From contig DUBX01000007.1 of NCBI GenBank assembly GCA_012960115.1, forward strand, positions 1 to 40,403: DNA of 40,403 nucleotides. Reading direction: 5' to 3'. Under the pieces are notes generated by a model. It saw only the letters and a program-made list of their open reading frames with translations, did not search any database and had not been told where the DNA came from. Position 1 is the stretch's first letter. Each line of letters opens with the position of its first letter. The DNA comes from Porticoccaceae bacterium. GTDB taxonomy: Bacteria > Pseudomonadota > Gammaproteobacteria > Pseudomonadales > Porticoccaceae. Made by a program: the position numbers and the translations under genes. Shown here piece after piece: positions 1 to 8,990 of the stretch.

Positions 1-1
1 G

Positions 2-472
2 TTAGTTGTAGATTACTTGAACCCTCAGCACGCTGCGGATATGGTGTTTTTGTTGGATAGCTATGCTAGCGATCCAATGGGCGGCGGAAAGCCGCTACTC
101 CAAGAAGTTAAATCGTCTTTAGTCGGGGAGTTGGCCAAAATACCCCATGCCTTTAGTGTTATTTGTTATATCGCGGGCAAGCCTGCCGGGCTCGTGAATT
201 GCTTTGAGGCATTTTCAACCTTCAACTGCAAACCCCTGGTCAACATTCACGATGTAATCGTCATAAAGGCGTTTCGCAGGCAAAGTATTAGTCAGCTGAT
301 GATGGATAAAGTCGAGCAAGTCGCAAATAATAAAGGCTGTTGTAAACTCACATTGGAAGTACTGGAAGGTAATACCGTCGCACAAAATTCCTACTTTAAA
401 TTTGGCTTTGCAGGATATGAATTAGACTCGAAGATGGGTAACGCCATGTTCTGGCAAAAAGCTCTATATTAG
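2..472 (+). CDS. GNAT-family N-acetyltransferase, 5' partial
   Basis: Likely transfers an acetyl group from acetyl-CoA to an amine; the substrate is unknown. The reading frame is open from the first bases of the window and the residues before the first possible start (TTG at 17) continue the family-like N-terminus (VVDYLNPQHA, then DPMGGG), so the gene probably begins upstream. The GNAT core is visible: a central strand with HDVIVIKAFRRQSISQLM, which corresponds to the acetyl-CoA-binding V-x-x-x-x-R-R-x-x-I region, and the C-terminal N-x-x-A-Q-x-x-Y-x-x-x-G-F motif. It ends 8 bp before the AraC gene and could be co-transcribed with it. The family is confident from motifs; the function is open. 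Confidence 0.8.
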   Translation, partial: LVVDYLNPQHAADMVFLLDSYASDPMGGGKPLLQEVKSSLVGELAKIPHAFSVICYIAGKPAGLVNCFEAFSTFNCKPLVNIHDVIVIKAFRRQSISQLMMDKVEQVANNKGCCKLTLEVLEGNTVAQNSYFKFGFAGYELDSKMGNAMFWQKALY

Positions 473-480
473 GTGTCTTT

Positions 481-1491
481 ATGACAGGCTTAACTGATTC
501 TGGAACCTTAGTTCGACTTGCCTATCAGGGGTTGCGATCTCTGGGCGTCGATGCTGACGAAGTCTTACGTCGATCAGGTTTTGATCCGGAAAAGCTATAC
601 CAAGAAAATCTACGTACTCAATTTTCCGCACAACCTCATTTTTGGCGAGCAGCCGTAGCCCTTTCGGGGGACTCTTGCATTGGCCTGCATCTCGGCGAGC
701 AAATGCCTGCCTATAAGGGTCAAATTCTCGAATATCTATTATTAAGCAGTCAAACCTTCGGCGATGGCCTGAAGCGAGTCATCAACTACCAACGGCTAAT
801 CAGCGACGCACTGCATGGGCAGTTGAGCGAATCGCCCCAACCTTGTATAACTAGTTATTTCTCCAGCCACCAATACGCCACCTCACATCTCGCCGAAGCA
901 ATGGTTTTGGGCCTAATTAAAGTCTTTCAGTCAGTCACCGACGGAGCGTTCCAGGCAGATAAAGTCGTCTTTAATCACTCTCCGAATACCGATATTGCTG
1001 AATATGAACGCATATTTAAATGTCCTGTCGAATTTAACGCTGAATCATTTCAGCTGTTCTTCTCTGAATCAATCTTGAGTTATCGATCTCTGTTTGCAGA
1101 GCCACAACTGCTAACACTTAACGTCAAGGCCGCAGACCAACACATAGCGATGCTTGAACAGCGCGATTTGATAGATGAAGTTCGCGGTCAAATGGCTGCC
1201 CTTTTGGAGGCTCAAGATGTCACGTTGGAAAGAGTATCAGCCAATATGGGAATCAGCTCTCGGGGTCTGCGCCATCAATTAACTATCGCCAATACTAGCT
1301 TCCAGAAGATATTAAACGATCTCAGACACCGACTTTCATTGAGACTATTGTCAGAAACCAACGAGGGCATCAGTGAAATTATCTATCTCACAGGATTTTG
1401 TGAGCCAAGTACGTTTTATCGCGCATTTAAACGATGGGAGGGAATAACACCCATTGAATATCGCCGAAAACAGCAAAATAAAACATCATAA
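481..1491 (+). CDS. AraC-family transcriptional regulator
   Basis: A 336-residue regulator with the two-part layout of the OruR/ArgR-like AraC group. Residues about 20-200 look like the arabinose-binding-type domain (LGVDADEVLRRSGFDPEKL near the start), and residues about 235-332 hold two helix-turn-helix motifs (ERVSANMGISSRGLRHQL; then ISEIIYLTGFCEPSTFYRAFKRWEG followed by TPIEYRR, the classic AraC signature). It starts 8 bp after the acetyltransferase, with no promoter seen in between. Regulators of this group often control oxidation of small molecules or lipids. No target is evident here; the M16 peptidase downstream is unlikely to be one. Confidence 0.88.
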   Translation: MTGLTDSGTLVRLAYQGLRSLGVDADEVLRRSGFDPEKLYQENLRTQFSAQPHFWRAAVALSGDSCIGLHLGEQMPAYKGQILEYLLLSSQTFGDGLKRVINYQRLISDALHGQLSESPQPCITSYFSSHQYATSHLAEAMVLGLIKVFQSVTDGAFQADKVVFNHSPNTDIAEYERIFKCPVEFNAESFQLFFSESILSYRSLFAEPQLLTLNVKAADQHIAMLEQRDLIDEVRGQMAALLEAQDVTLERVSANMGISSRGLRHQLTIANTSFQKILNDLRHRLSLRLLSETNEGISEIIYLTGFCEPSTFYRAFKRWEGITPIEYRRKQQNKTS

Positions 1492-1602
1492 GACCTGATG
1501 CTAAGCATTGGGCTTCTAATACATTAATATTCAAGTAGAATGAGCGGCCGCTAAATGGGAACAGAAGTCAGTCTAGGACTTCGCTTTGGAGCAAAAAATA
1601 AT

Positions 1603-4518
1603 ATGAGCACGAATATACACCCCGCCTTTGAGCTGTTACGTGAACAAGCGATTCCCTCTCTGAAATTACATTATCAGGAGTATCGGCACCGCGTGACCGG
1701 CGCGCAGCATATTCACCTAGCCGCGGACAACAAAGAAAATGTATTTTTAGTGGCTCTAAGAACCGTACCTGACGACTCTACCGGCGTGGCCCATATTCTT
1801 GAGCATACGGCTTTGTGCGGTAGTGAAAAATACCCTGTGCGCGATCCGTTTTTCATGATGATTAGACGCTCACTCAATACATTCATGAATGCTTTTACCA
1901 GTTCTGACTGGACGGCCTACCCGTTTGCTAGCCAGAATAAAAAGGACTTTAACAATCTTCTAAGTGTCTATTTAGACTCTGTTTTCTTTGCCCGTCTTGA
2001 TCCCCTTGATTTCGCTCAAGAGGGTCATCGGCTTGAGTATTCAGACACAGCTGATACCACGTCCGAATTAACCTTTAAAGGTGTGGTGTATAACGAAATG
2101 AAAGGTGCCATGAGTTCGATCAATTCGACCCTGTGGCAAACCATGTCCAAGCACCTTTATCCGACCAATACTTATCACTACAACAGTGGTGGTGAACCGG
2201 CTGATATTCCAGACTTAACCTATCAACAATTCAAAGATTTTTATAAGGTTCACTATCACCCTAGCAATGCTATTTTTCTTACCTTCGGCGATATTCCGGC
2301 CATTGAGCATCAGACACAGTTTGAAGACTCAGCACTGAGTCGATTTGAGAATCTGGATTGTCACATCGCTGTAGAAAATGAGCAACGCTATAGCAGCCCA
2401 CAGTATGTCGAAGAGGATTATGCCTTTAACGAAGAGGGTTCAACGGACAATCAGACCCACATTATTGTGTCTTGGCTCCTTGGCGAGTCCACCGACTTAG
2501 AAGCCACGATGAAAGCTCGACTACTTTCAAGCGTGTTATTAGACAACAGTGGTTCGCCATTGCAGCAGGTGCTTGAAACAACCGATCTAGGAACCTCCCC
2601 TTCACCTATGTGTGGTCTTGAAGATTCGCAAAAAGAACTTTGTTTTGCTTGTGGTATCGAAGGCTCTAATCCAGAACATGCCGATGCTGTGGAAGTGCTC
2701 ATTTTAGACGTTTTGGAAAGTGTTGCTAAAAATGGATTACCAGAAGATCAGGTAGCCGCAAGCCTTCATCAGATTGAGTTATCACAGCGTGAATTATCCG
2801 GAGGTGGTTATCCTTATGGTCTACAGTTAATCTTAACCTCACTCACCAGTGCCACTCATCGCGGCAATCCCGTTGATCTGCTCAACCTAGACCCAGTATT
2901 GGAAAAATTACAGCACCAAATCAAAGATCCTGATTTCATCAAATCATTGGCTCGAGAGCTGCTACTGGACAACCAACATCGGGTGCGTTTGGTAATGAAA
3001 CCTGACACCGAACTGAGTCACGCGAAAGAGCAACAAGAAAAAGATCGTTTGGTAAGCATTCAAGCTAGTTTAAGCGAGGCCGAAAAGCAGCACATTGTTG
3101 ACTCGGCACTCGCTCTTAAAGAGCGTCAAGAGATGGAAGAGGACCTCGAAATATTACCCAAGGTAGGTATAGAGGACGTTCCCTCTGACATTATCTATCC
3201 CGAAAAACATCAGGTTAAGAAAACCCCTCTCCCTTTGACCAGCTACAGTGCCGGCACCAATGGCTTGGTGTATCAGCAAATTATTATGCCAATGCCCTCG
3301 ATGACCGACCTGCAAATGGATCTGCTACCTTTATACAGTACCTGTGTTACTGAGATGGGTGTGGGAAAGCGTAATTATCTAGAAACACAACTTTGGCATT
3401 CTAGTGTTGTCGGTGCTTATTCTGCATCCGTTAGCGTGCGCACGGACAAAGCAAGTCTGGACAAATTGTATGGCAATATTAGCTTTTCAGCTAAAGGATT
3501 ATCATCCAATCAATCCGCAATGACAGACCTTATGCAAGAATCTTTGCAACAGGCTCGCTTTGATGAATTGCCTCGATTGCGTGAGCTGATTGCCCAAATC
3601 CGCAGTCACCGTGAGTCATCTGTCGTTAGTAACGGCCATATTATGGCAATGACCGCCGCAGCTAGTGGGCTATCAACCAATGCCAACCTAAGCCAGCGCT
3701 GGGGAGGCCTAACAGGTCTTTCATTACTTAAGGCGTTAGATAATGGCTTAGATTCTGATGGAGGCCTTTCAACTTTAGCAACTCAGCTTGAAACGATTCA
3801 TCAGTTAGTCCTCAAACAACCGCGTCAATACCTGCTAGTAGCAGAAAATGAACGTTTAAATACCTTTAGTGAGCAGATGGAAACGAGTTTCGCGGGCTCA
3901 CCCATAGGCGCTTCCGACGATAATTTAATCAGCTATCAACCCAAACTATCTCCCGTTAATCACTGCTGGACGGCCAACACTCAAGTAAGTTTTTGCGCGA
4001 AGGCATATCCTACAGTACCCGCAGCACATCCAGATGCTGCTGCTCTGACGATTCTTGGTGGTGTTTTGCGTAACGGTTTTTTACATCGAGTCGTTCGAGA
4101 GCAAGGCGGTGCCTATGGTGGCGGCGCATCCCAAGATAATCAGTCGGGGGCTTTCCGCTTTTACTCTTATCGCGACCCCCGTATCGCTGGTACTCTGGCC
4201 GATTTTGATGAATCTATTGAGTGGTTGCTCAAAGAGCCTATAAGCTCCGACAAAATTGAAGAGTCTATCCTTGGTGTAGTGGGTAGTCTCGATAAGCCAG
4301 GCTCTCCTTTTGGTGAGGCAATGCAAGCCTTTCACTCTGAACTGAACGGGCGCAATAAAGCCTCAGCGATGGCATTCCGACAACGTGTTTTGGCCGTTAC
4401 TTCTGACGACTTAAAACGCGTTGCTGAGCAGTACTTGCGCCAAGATTTAGCGCAAACCGCAGTCATAACCAATGTCGACTTAGCCGCTAACACTGGGCTT
4501 GAGATAATGGCGGTTTAA
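1603..4518 (+). CDS. M16C insulinase-family zinc metallopeptidase (presequence-protease-like)
   Basis: A large zinc peptidase that would degrade peptides inside a clamshell chamber; close relatives are mitochondrial/plastid PreP and bacterial M16C enzymes. The inverted zinc motif HxxEH is at residues 64-68 (HILEH) followed by TALCGSEKYPVRDPF, a hallmark of M16C, and the third ligand is probably Glu165 in VVYNEMKG. The C-terminal half keeps the inactive partner domain (REQGGAYGGGAS). I chose ATG 1603 (971 residues) because GGAG at 1588-1591 sits upstream at a reasonable distance; an in-frame ATG at 1555 would add 16 residues that do not look like family sequence. No signal peptide is seen, so it is probably cytoplasmic. 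cmoA follows 5 bp later. Confidence 0.9.
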   Translation: MSTNIHPAFELLREQAIPSLKLHYQEYRHRVTGAQHIHLAADNKENVFLVALRTVPDDSTGVAHILEHTALCGSEKYPVRDPFFMMIRRSLNTFMNAFTSSDWTAYPFASQNKKDFNNLLSVYLDSVFFARLDPLDFAQEGHRLEYSDTADTTSELTFKGVVYNEMKGAMSSINSTLWQTMSKHLYPTNTYHYNSGGEPADIPDLTYQQFKDFYKVHYHPSNAIFLTFGDIPAIEHQTQFEDSALSRFENLDCHIAVENEQRYSSPQYVEEDYAFNEEGSTDNQTHIIVSWLLGESTDLEATMKARLLSSVLLDNSGSPLQQVLETTDLGTSPSPMCGLEDSQKELCFACGIEGSNPEHADAVEVLILDVLESVAKNGLPEDQVAASLHQIELSQRELSGGGYPYGLQLILTSLTSATHRGNPVDLLNLDPVLEKLQHQIKDPDFIKSLARELLLDNQHRVRLVMKPDTELSHAKEQQEKDRLVSIQASLSEAEKQHIVDSALALKERQEMEEDLEILPKVGIEDVPSDIIYPEKHQVKKTPLPLTSYSAGTNGLVYQQIIMPMPSMTDLQMDLLPLYSTCVTEMGVGKRNYLETQLWHSSVVGAYSASVSVRTDKASLDKLYGNISFSAKGLSSNQSAMTDLMQESLQQARFDELPRLRELIAQIRSHRESSVVSNGHIMAMTAAASGLSTNANLSQRWGGLTGLSLLKALDNGLDSDGGLSTLATQLETIHQLVLKQPRQYLLVAENERLNTFSEQMETSFAGSPIGASDDNLISYQPKLSPVNHCWTANTQVSFCAKAYPTVPAAHPDAAALTILGGVLRNGFLHRVVREQGGAYGGGASQDNQSGAFRFYSYRDPRIAGTLADFDESIEWLLKEPISSDKIEESILGVVGSLDKPGSPFGEAMQAFHSELNGRNKASAMAFRQRVLAVTSDDLKRVAEQYLRQDLAQTAVITNVDLAANTGLEIMAV

Positions 4519-4523
4519 TCAGC

Positions 4524-5258
4524 ATGTCAGAGCAGAAGCACGATAATTTATTTGCTAATCCGCTAGGGAATGTGCCCGGCTTTGTCTTTGATCAAGCCGT
4601 GGTTGACGTATTCCCAGACATGATTAGGCGATCGATTCCAGGTTATCAAACAATTCTGTCCCACTGCGGAGAATTGGCGGCGCGCTATGTGCAATCACAA
4701 ACCCATTGCTATGATCTAGGTTGCTCTCTTGGCGCCTCGACACTCGCCATGCGTCCCAATATTGAAGGGCGTGATGCAACCATTGTTGCCGTTGACAATT
4801 CAGCCGCCATGCTAAGCCGCTGTAAGACTATCCTTGAAACCACACCCTCACAGGTTAAGACGCAACTCATCAATGCAGACATCTGTGATGTTGACATTAG
4901 TAATGCGTCATTAGTGGTCATGAACTTCACCCTACAATTTGTGCCCTTAGAGAAGCGTTTAGCATTGCTAGAAAAGATTTATCAAGGATTAAATCCTGGC
5001 GGTTGCCTGATTATTTCTGAGAAATTATGTTTTGAACCAGAGTCACTGAATTCACTACTAAGTGACCTACATCACCAGTTTAAAAGAGCACAGGGTTATA
5101 GTGATTTAGAAATCAGCCAAAAACGAGACTCCATCGAGAACGTATTAGTGCCTGAAAGCTTGGATGCACATATACAACGATTAAGGGCTTGTGGATTTCA
5201 CTCCGCAAGCCCTTGGTTTCAATGCTTCAATTTTTGCTCGCTGGTAGCCTTTAAGTAA
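4524..5258 (+). CDS. cmoA: Carboxy-S-adenosyl-L-methionine synthase CmoA
   Basis: Makes carboxy-SAM from SAM and prephenate; CmoB then uses it to form 5-oxyacetyluridine at wobble position 34 of certain tRNAs. The 244-residue length is normal. Family-specific stretches are clear: DNLFANPLG and FVFDQAVVDVFPDMI at the N-terminus, SAM-binding motif I YDLGCSLGAST, then VAVDNSAAML and VMNFTLQFVPLEKR. It begins 5 bp after the M16C peptidase and may be read from the same transcript. In many gammaproteobacteria cmoB follows directly; here it lies about 5 kb downstream on the same strand. Confidence 0.95.
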   Translation: MSEQKHDNLFANPLGNVPGFVFDQAVVDVFPDMIRRSIPGYQTILSHCGELAARYVQSQTHCYDLGCSLGASTLAMRPNIEGRDATIVAVDNSAAMLSRCKTILETTPSQVKTQLINADICDVDISNASLVVMNFTLQFVPLEKRLALLEKIYQGLNPGGCLIISEKLCFEPESLNSLLSDLHHQFKRAQGYSDLEISQKRDSIENVLVPESLDAHIQRLRACGFHSASPWFQCFNFCSLVAFK

Positions 5259-5280
5259 GCCAAGCAGTATTTGACGTTGA

Positions 5281-6705
5281 TTACGATGTCATCTTAATCG
5301 CCATTTTGATCAACTTCCTGACCTTCGGCGTGTACGGTGGGTGCATCATTGATGCAGAGCTAAATTTATCAGTTAGCACACTCCGCTCATGGGTAAAGGC
5401 GTCAAAGCCCCACACACCACCCGACTTACCAATACCACTGTTGTTAACCCCACCGAACGGCAGGTTATGGTGCAAGAAATGCATCATCGTTTGATTGACA
5501 CAGGTATCACCCGCACTGGTTTCAGTAAGTATTTTGTCAATATTGCGACTATCTTTGCCATAAATGTATAGGGCTAAGGGTTTAGGTTTACTGTTTACAT
5601 ATGAGATCACTTCATCAAGATCAGTAAAGGTAATAACCGGCAATAAAGGGCCAAATATCTCCTCATGCATGATCGCTGAATCCCTCGACATTCCTTCAAT
5701 CAATGTTGGCGCTATAAATCGTCCCGCATCATCCGTTTGACCACCCGTAATCAGCTTGCCACCCTGCGCCTGCGCATCGGTCAGCAGACGGCTAATACGC
5801 TGATAGTGGCCATCATTGACGACCTGACAATAATCACCGTTATCCTTAGCATCAGTGCCTAGCCCATACTGCTTATCAACACAGGCCACCATTTCTCTAA
5901 CGAATTCGTCTTTAATCGACTCATGAACATAGAGGTAATCCGGTGCGATACAGGTTTGTCCGTTATTACTAAACTTGCCCCAAGCAATCGACTGCACAGC
6001 CTTTTTAATGTCCACTGATTTGTCGACGATTACCGGGCTTTTGCCACCCAACTCTAAAGTCACCGACGTTAGATTTCTCGCGGCCGCCGCCATCACATGT
6101 TTACCAACCGCAGGGCTACCTGTGAAGAAAATATGATCGAAAGGTAAGCTAGTCAAATAACTAGCCACATCAGCTTCTCCTTGAAACAGGCAAACTTCCT
6201 CAGGGGTAAATGCTTTTTCGACAATTTCACTGATCACAGCCGACATGTTAGGTGTCATTTCCGAAGGCTTAATGATGACTGTATTACCTGCCGCAATAGA
6301 CCAAATCATAGGGCCAAAAGTCAGATTAAAGGGATAGTTCCAAGGTGAAACCACCAAGGTTACGCCCTTTGGCTCCTTGACAATTTTCGATGAAGTACCA
6401 AATAGCGCCATGGTTGCTTTAACTGGCACTGGTTTCATCCATTTTTTCAAATTTTTACGAACATGTTTAAGCTCCGCCAGGACTGCCATGATCTCCGACA
6501 TATCCACCTCAGCTTGAGGTTTGCCAAAATCATCGGCGGCAGACTTATATATTTTTTCTTCTGAATCGCGAAAGGCTTGTTCAAATCGATCGAGTGCCGC
6601 AATTCTTTTTTTATAATCTGACTTTCGTAGCTCTATGGCATAGCGCTGTTGGCGCGCAAAAGCATTATCAATATCTTGCTTAACTTGCTCATTTAAATCT
6701 GACAT
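5281..6705 (-). CDS. Coniferyl-aldehyde-type (ALDH3-like) aldehyde dehydrogenase
   Basis: NAD(P)-dependent oxidation of an aldehyde to its acid. At 474 residues it has the short ALDH3/CalB layout without the extra N-terminal oligomerisation strand. Visible motifs are VSPWNYPFNLTFGP (cofactor site), FTGSPAVGK (Rossmann loop), LELGGKSP with the general-base Glu, and NNGQTCIAPDY with the catalytic Cys. The C-terminal PFGGVNNSGIGKSGG is typical of this branch. Annotated homologues are often called coniferyl aldehyde dehydrogenase, but the branch also includes fatty and aromatic aldehyde enzymes; nothing nearby fixes the substrate. It converges on cmoA with about 20 bp between the genes. Confidence 0.88.
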   Translation of the reverse strand: MSDLNEQVKQDIDNAFARQQRYAIELRKSDYKKRIAALDRFEQAFRDSEEKIYKSAADDFGKPQAEVDMSEIMAVLAELKHVRKNLKKWMKPVPVKATMALFGTSSKIVKEPKGVTLVVSPWNYPFNLTFGPMIWSIAAGNTVIIKPSEMTPNMSAVISEIVEKAFTPEEVCLFQGEADVASYLTSLPFDHIFFTGSPAVGKHVMAAAARNLTSVTLELGGKSPVIVDKSVDIKKAVQSIAWGKFSNNGQTCIAPDYLYVHESIKDEFVREMVACVDKQYGLGTDAKDNGDYCQVVNDGHYQRISRLLTDAQAQGGKLITGGQTDDAGRFIAPTLIEGMSRDSAIMHEEIFGPLLPVITFTDLDEVISYVNSKPKPLALYIYGKDSRNIDKILTETSAGDTCVNQTMMHFLHHNLPFGGVNNSGIGKSGGVWGFDAFTHERSVLTDKFSSASMMHPPYTPKVRKLIKMAIKMTS

Positions 6706-6755
6706 TTTAAACCTCTATTTTTTCATTTAACTCGAATGACAGCACACTTGTCTGG

Positions 6756-6965
6756 TTAATAGTGCGGTGGTCTCTCGCCCTCTTCCTGATCGCCTTGGTC
6801 GACCGTATCTTGCAGAGATTCAATACGCTGCAATAATTTACGATGAGCCTTGGTTAATGTATCAATCTCTTTTTTCTGACGAAAAATCTCATCACCTAAT
6901 TCGGCATTGGTCATCTCAAAAAATGCCAATTTTTCCTCAAGCTCCTGAAATCGTTCTTCGCTCAT
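6756..6965 (-). CDS. slyX: SlyX-family small coiled-coil protein
   Basis: A 69-residue protein of the SlyX family, whose biochemical role is not established. Nearly the whole length is heptad-patterned (ELEEKLAFFEMTNAELGDEI, then LTKAHRKLLQRIESL), and it ends in the conserved ERPPHY tail that is diagnostic for SlyX. An upstream AGGACGG serves as ribosome binding site for the ATG. The ALDH3 gene follows about 50 bp downstream on the same strand, so the two may share a transcript. A TATAAT-like -10 lies upstream on the minus strand at 7001-7006, but no good -35 accompanies it. Confidence 0.9.
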   Translation of the reverse strand: MSEERFQELEEKLAFFEMTNAELGDEIFRQKKEIDTLTKAHRKLLQRIESLQDTVDQGDQEEGERPPHY

Positions 6966-7377
6966 TATATTTCCGTCCTAGCAGTTTGTTCAGTATCACC
7001 ATTATATATAACACTTAACGTTTAGTATGTGTTGGCATATTAATTTCAATCAACGATACTCAATTAAACATTCGAGTATTCGATCCCCACCTGAAATCTC
7101 AAATGAGCAAACCAGATTGGCAGGTTACACCCTCTTTAATCAAAAAACTAACCGGCATTATAGGGCGCAAATTTGGAAAGATCCTATTTTTAATAGTAGC
7201 CAAAACACTTAGACCAAACTAATGACTTTAAACGCTCTCCCTGTAGTTAAAGCTTAGGACCATTAAGGTGCAAGGATCGAAAATTTGAATTTCCATCAAT
7301 GATGACTTCGAGCCTACAGTCCTTTAAGGTATACCCTCAATTAAATACTTGATCGCGCTGAATAGCAGAAGATATCA
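6966..7377. other. Intergenic region between slyX and the lipoprotein hydrolase
   Basis: About 410 bp between two divergent genes. Short open frames exist (for example 7027-7212) but have no recognisable protein and no good ribosome binding site. The slyX-proximal end has a minus-strand TATAAT at 7001-7006. The other end has an AGAAG just before the ATG at 7378. I see no RNA gene, repeat or convincing terminator; most likely it holds two divergent promoters. Confidence 0.4.
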
Positions 7378-8934
7378 ATGAATATTTTGCCTAAAACAAC
7401 CGATTCAACACAATGCACCATAGAAAAACCAAGACCAGGGTTGAGCAACAATCGGTCATGGTTACTTCTATGTCTTACATCTTTGTTGATCTCGTGCTCT
7501 GACCAACAACCTTCCCCTTCCGATAGTGCAACCCTACCCTACGCCATCGGGTCATCTACGCGGTTTATACATGATGAATCTCGACCCTTTGATACCGTTG
7601 CAGGGGTGAACCTTGGGATCCGCACATTGATTACTGAGCTTTGGTATCCGATTGATCACCCAACCATTAGAAAGCAGCCCACTGAATTTCGCCGGGCCAC
7701 TTATGGGGATTATGTTTTCGGCAATTTCAGCATGCATCAAAGAATGATGACTGATACCACTTTCTTCCACTTGACCCCAGCCACAGTGCGCGCCGGCGTG
7801 ACCCAAGATGACATTAACCTAGCTATTGAAGAATTATTTTATCGCCCACGACAGAGCTATATCGATGCGCCATTGACCTCAACACCAAAGAAACTACCGG
7901 CGATTGTGATGACCCATGGCGATGCAGGTAGTCGGTACAATATGGAAACTGTTTGCGAGTACTTGGCCGCCAATGGTTATGTTGTTATTGCACCTGAGCA
8001 CACAGGCAATTCACCCTACTCAATGACCGGCAGTGATCCAGCGCTAGCTATACAAGGAGGCGATAAAGCTTTTCGTCAAGCAATGATCGACATAATTCCA
8101 CTGCTTGACGATCAAGGTGCGTACGGCAGCAAAGATAATTATGGCCAGAGTTTTACGCCACTATCCGACTCCCCTGACCCACTCCAAGCATTAGTGGATT
8201 TGGATAGGTCTTTAATACAACGTTTAAATGACTTGCGGGCTGCCCTCGACGAATTGGAACGAATGAATGCAACGGGGCCGTTTGCGGGACGCCTAGATTT
8301 AGATCGTATCGGGCTAATTGGCCGATCCTTTGGCGGCTCTACAACCCTCGCCGGCCTTGCGATGGAAGATCGTTTTACCTCGGGCTTTGCCGTGGTGGCT
8401 CCAGGCTGGGTAGACCAGCGCAGCTTAGTGCCGCCAAAGATACTCATTCCTGCTGAGAAAGAATCTGTCTTGCTCAGCATCCAGGGAAACCACCCATTTA
8501 CCTATTTTCGAAAACCCACTTTTTTACTAAGCGGCAATGAAGATTCATTAATCATAGGGCTTGCTGCACAGCAGGCGGCCCTAACAGGGACCAGAGAACC
8601 TAGTGCGTCCAATCCACACCCAGCGATGCGAGATGCTTTTGAACAAGCCAGTGTGCCTGTTGTCTGGGGGCTCTTAGAAAACTCCAACCACTCCACATTC
8701 GGCGTTTCAGGCGGGTATTGGTGGCCCCAACTAAAACCTAATACGCAAAAACGGACCTTTGACCCAAGCATAGAGTTCACACTGGCTAAAGCTAGTGACG
8801 GTCATAAGATGCAGAAAGAAAAAGCGCTGGCGTTCTTTGATCTCACCATACGCCAAGACTCATCCGCGCGTGGCGATCTTTTGAACCAAGACTACCGATC
8901 TCAAGGGCTTATTTTAGAAGCACGAAACCTCTAG
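7378..8934 (+). CDS. Lipoprotein alpha/beta hydrolase (dienelactone hydrolase / PAF-acetylhydrolase-like)
   Basis: A 518-residue predicted lipoprotein hydrolase. After a polar N-terminal stretch comes a hydrophobic segment with a lipobox (LTSLLISC), so the mature protein would be lipid-anchored at that Cys; the unusually long region before the hydrophobic segment suggests the true start may lie downstream of 7378. The hydrolase core shows an oxyanion-strand motif (PAIVMTHGDAGS), the nucleophile elbow GLIGRSFGGS with the catalytic Ser, and a late NSNHSTFG that could give the catalytic His. The fold resembles platelet-activating-factor acetylhydrolase or dienelactone hydrolase; the true ester or lactone substrate is unknown. 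A short BCCT-like transporter follows 56 bp later, possibly in the same transcript. Confidence 0.8.
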   Translation: MNILPKTTDSTQCTIEKPRPGLSNNRSWLLLCLTSLLISCSDQQPSPSDSATLPYAIGSSTRFIHDESRPFDTVAGVNLGIRTLITELWYPIDHPTIRKQPTEFRRATYGDYVFGNFSMHQRMMTDTTFFHLTPATVRAGVTQDDINLAIEELFYRPRQSYIDAPLTSTPKKLPAIVMTHGDAGSRYNMETVCEYLAANGYVVIAPEHTGNSPYSMTGSDPALAIQGGDKAFRQAMIDIIPLLDDQGAYGSKDNYGQSFTPLSDSPDPLQALVDLDRSLIQRLNDLRAALDELERMNATGPFAGRLDLDRIGLIGRSFGGSTTLAGLAMEDRFTSGFAVVAPGWVDQRSLVPPKILIPAEKESVLLSIQGNHPFTYFRKPTFLLSGNEDSLIIGLAAQQAALTGTREPSASNPHPAMRDAFEQASVPVVWGLLENSNHSTFGVSGGYWWPQLKPNTQKRTFDPSIEFTLAKASDGHKMQKEKALAFFDLTIRQDSSARGDLLNQDYRSQGLILEARNL

Positions 8935-8990
8935 ACCATCGACCACAGATAACCAGGCAGTTTCACCTGATTACATAAGGCAAACAAACC

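Noticed and set aside
1544..1551. GCGGCCGC (NotI-type site) before the M16C gene as a cloning scar
   Set aside because: One chance 8-mer with natural-looking sequence on both sides and no vector sequence.
7027..7212. Small open frame upstream of the lipoprotein hydrolase
   Set aside because: No ribosome binding site, no recognisable protein pattern, and low-complexity AT-rich codon use.
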